DNA from: Rikenellaceae bacterium | Lineage (GTDB): Bacteria; Bacteroidota; Bacteroidia; Bacteroidales; Rikenellaceae | Length of the DNA stretch: 5,853 nt | Reading direction: 5' to 3' | NCBI GenBank assembly: GCA_021203585.1 | Contig: JAJQAW010000252.1 | Location: forward strand, 1-5,853 | Shown here: positions 5,813-5,853 of the stretch, piece after piece | How the letters are laid out: every line of letters starts with the position of its first letter | How positions within the stretch are numbered: the stretch's first letter is position 1 | Notes under the pieces: model-generated | What the model was told of the DNA's origin: nothing | The model's database searches: none | What the model saw: the letters and a program-made list of their open reading frames with translations, nothing else | Program-made: the position numbers and the translations under genes

Positions 5813-5853
5813 GACGGGTATACGGGACGATTCCGGGCGAACCTCTTTATAAG
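5813..5853. other. start of downstream gap, nothing recognised
   Basis: These 41 nt after the uxaA stop contain no hairpin with a T-run, so no uxaA terminator is visible in the window. Transcription may continue into a further uronate gene outside it. Confidence 0.4.

Overview
The window looks like chromosomal DNA of a member of the Bacteroidetes, probably Bacteroidales; an Alistipes/Rikenellaceae-like genome is a guess from the GC-rich coding sequence. The reasons are: (i) the first gene ends in a PglZ-type domain of the kind carried by the Bacteroidetes regulator PorX; (ii) none of the starts has a Shine-Dalgarno sequence and the leaders of uxaB and uxaA are A-rich; (iii) the candidate promoters fit the Bacteroidetes -33 TTG / -7 TAnnTTTG pattern; (iv) the three uronate enzymes read like Bacteroidales orthologues from memory. 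No database was searched.

Layout. 2-616 (+) is the 3' end of a porX-like gene. It converges on uxaC (734-2137, -), and a bidirectional terminator lies between them (about 677-716). A 350-nt divergent intergenic region (2138-2487) carries a candidate promoter for each flanking gene. uxaB (2488-3927, +) follows. A 394-nt non-coding gap (3928-4321) is filled by a compact, highly structured element, and then comes uxaA (4322-5812, +).

Pathway. UxaC isomerises D-galacturonate to D-tagaturonate (and D-glucuronate to D-fructuronate). UxaB reduces tagaturonate to D-altronate, and UxaA dehydrates altronate to 2-keto-3-deoxy-D-gluconate (KDG). The window therefore holds the complete galacturonate-to-KDG branch, as expected for a pectin-using gut or environmental bacterium. 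KDG kinase, KDPG aldolase, transporter and regulator genes are not in view.

The unusual part is the uxaB-uxaA gap. Positions 3951-4278 form a 328-nt element whose ends are inverted copies of each other. They align without gaps over 61 nt (43 identities by hand count) and more weakly to 75 nt. Each end folds into two hairpins. Most differences between the ends fall in the hairpin arms, and six of them are matched pairs of changes that keep the base pairing. The core holds a roughly 67-nt composite stem and another perfect 8-bp hairpin. Two further hairpins sit between the element and the uxaA start. This resembles a REPIN/MITE-like or structured-RNA element placed inside a catabolic gene pair, and it is the best candidate here for something undescribed.
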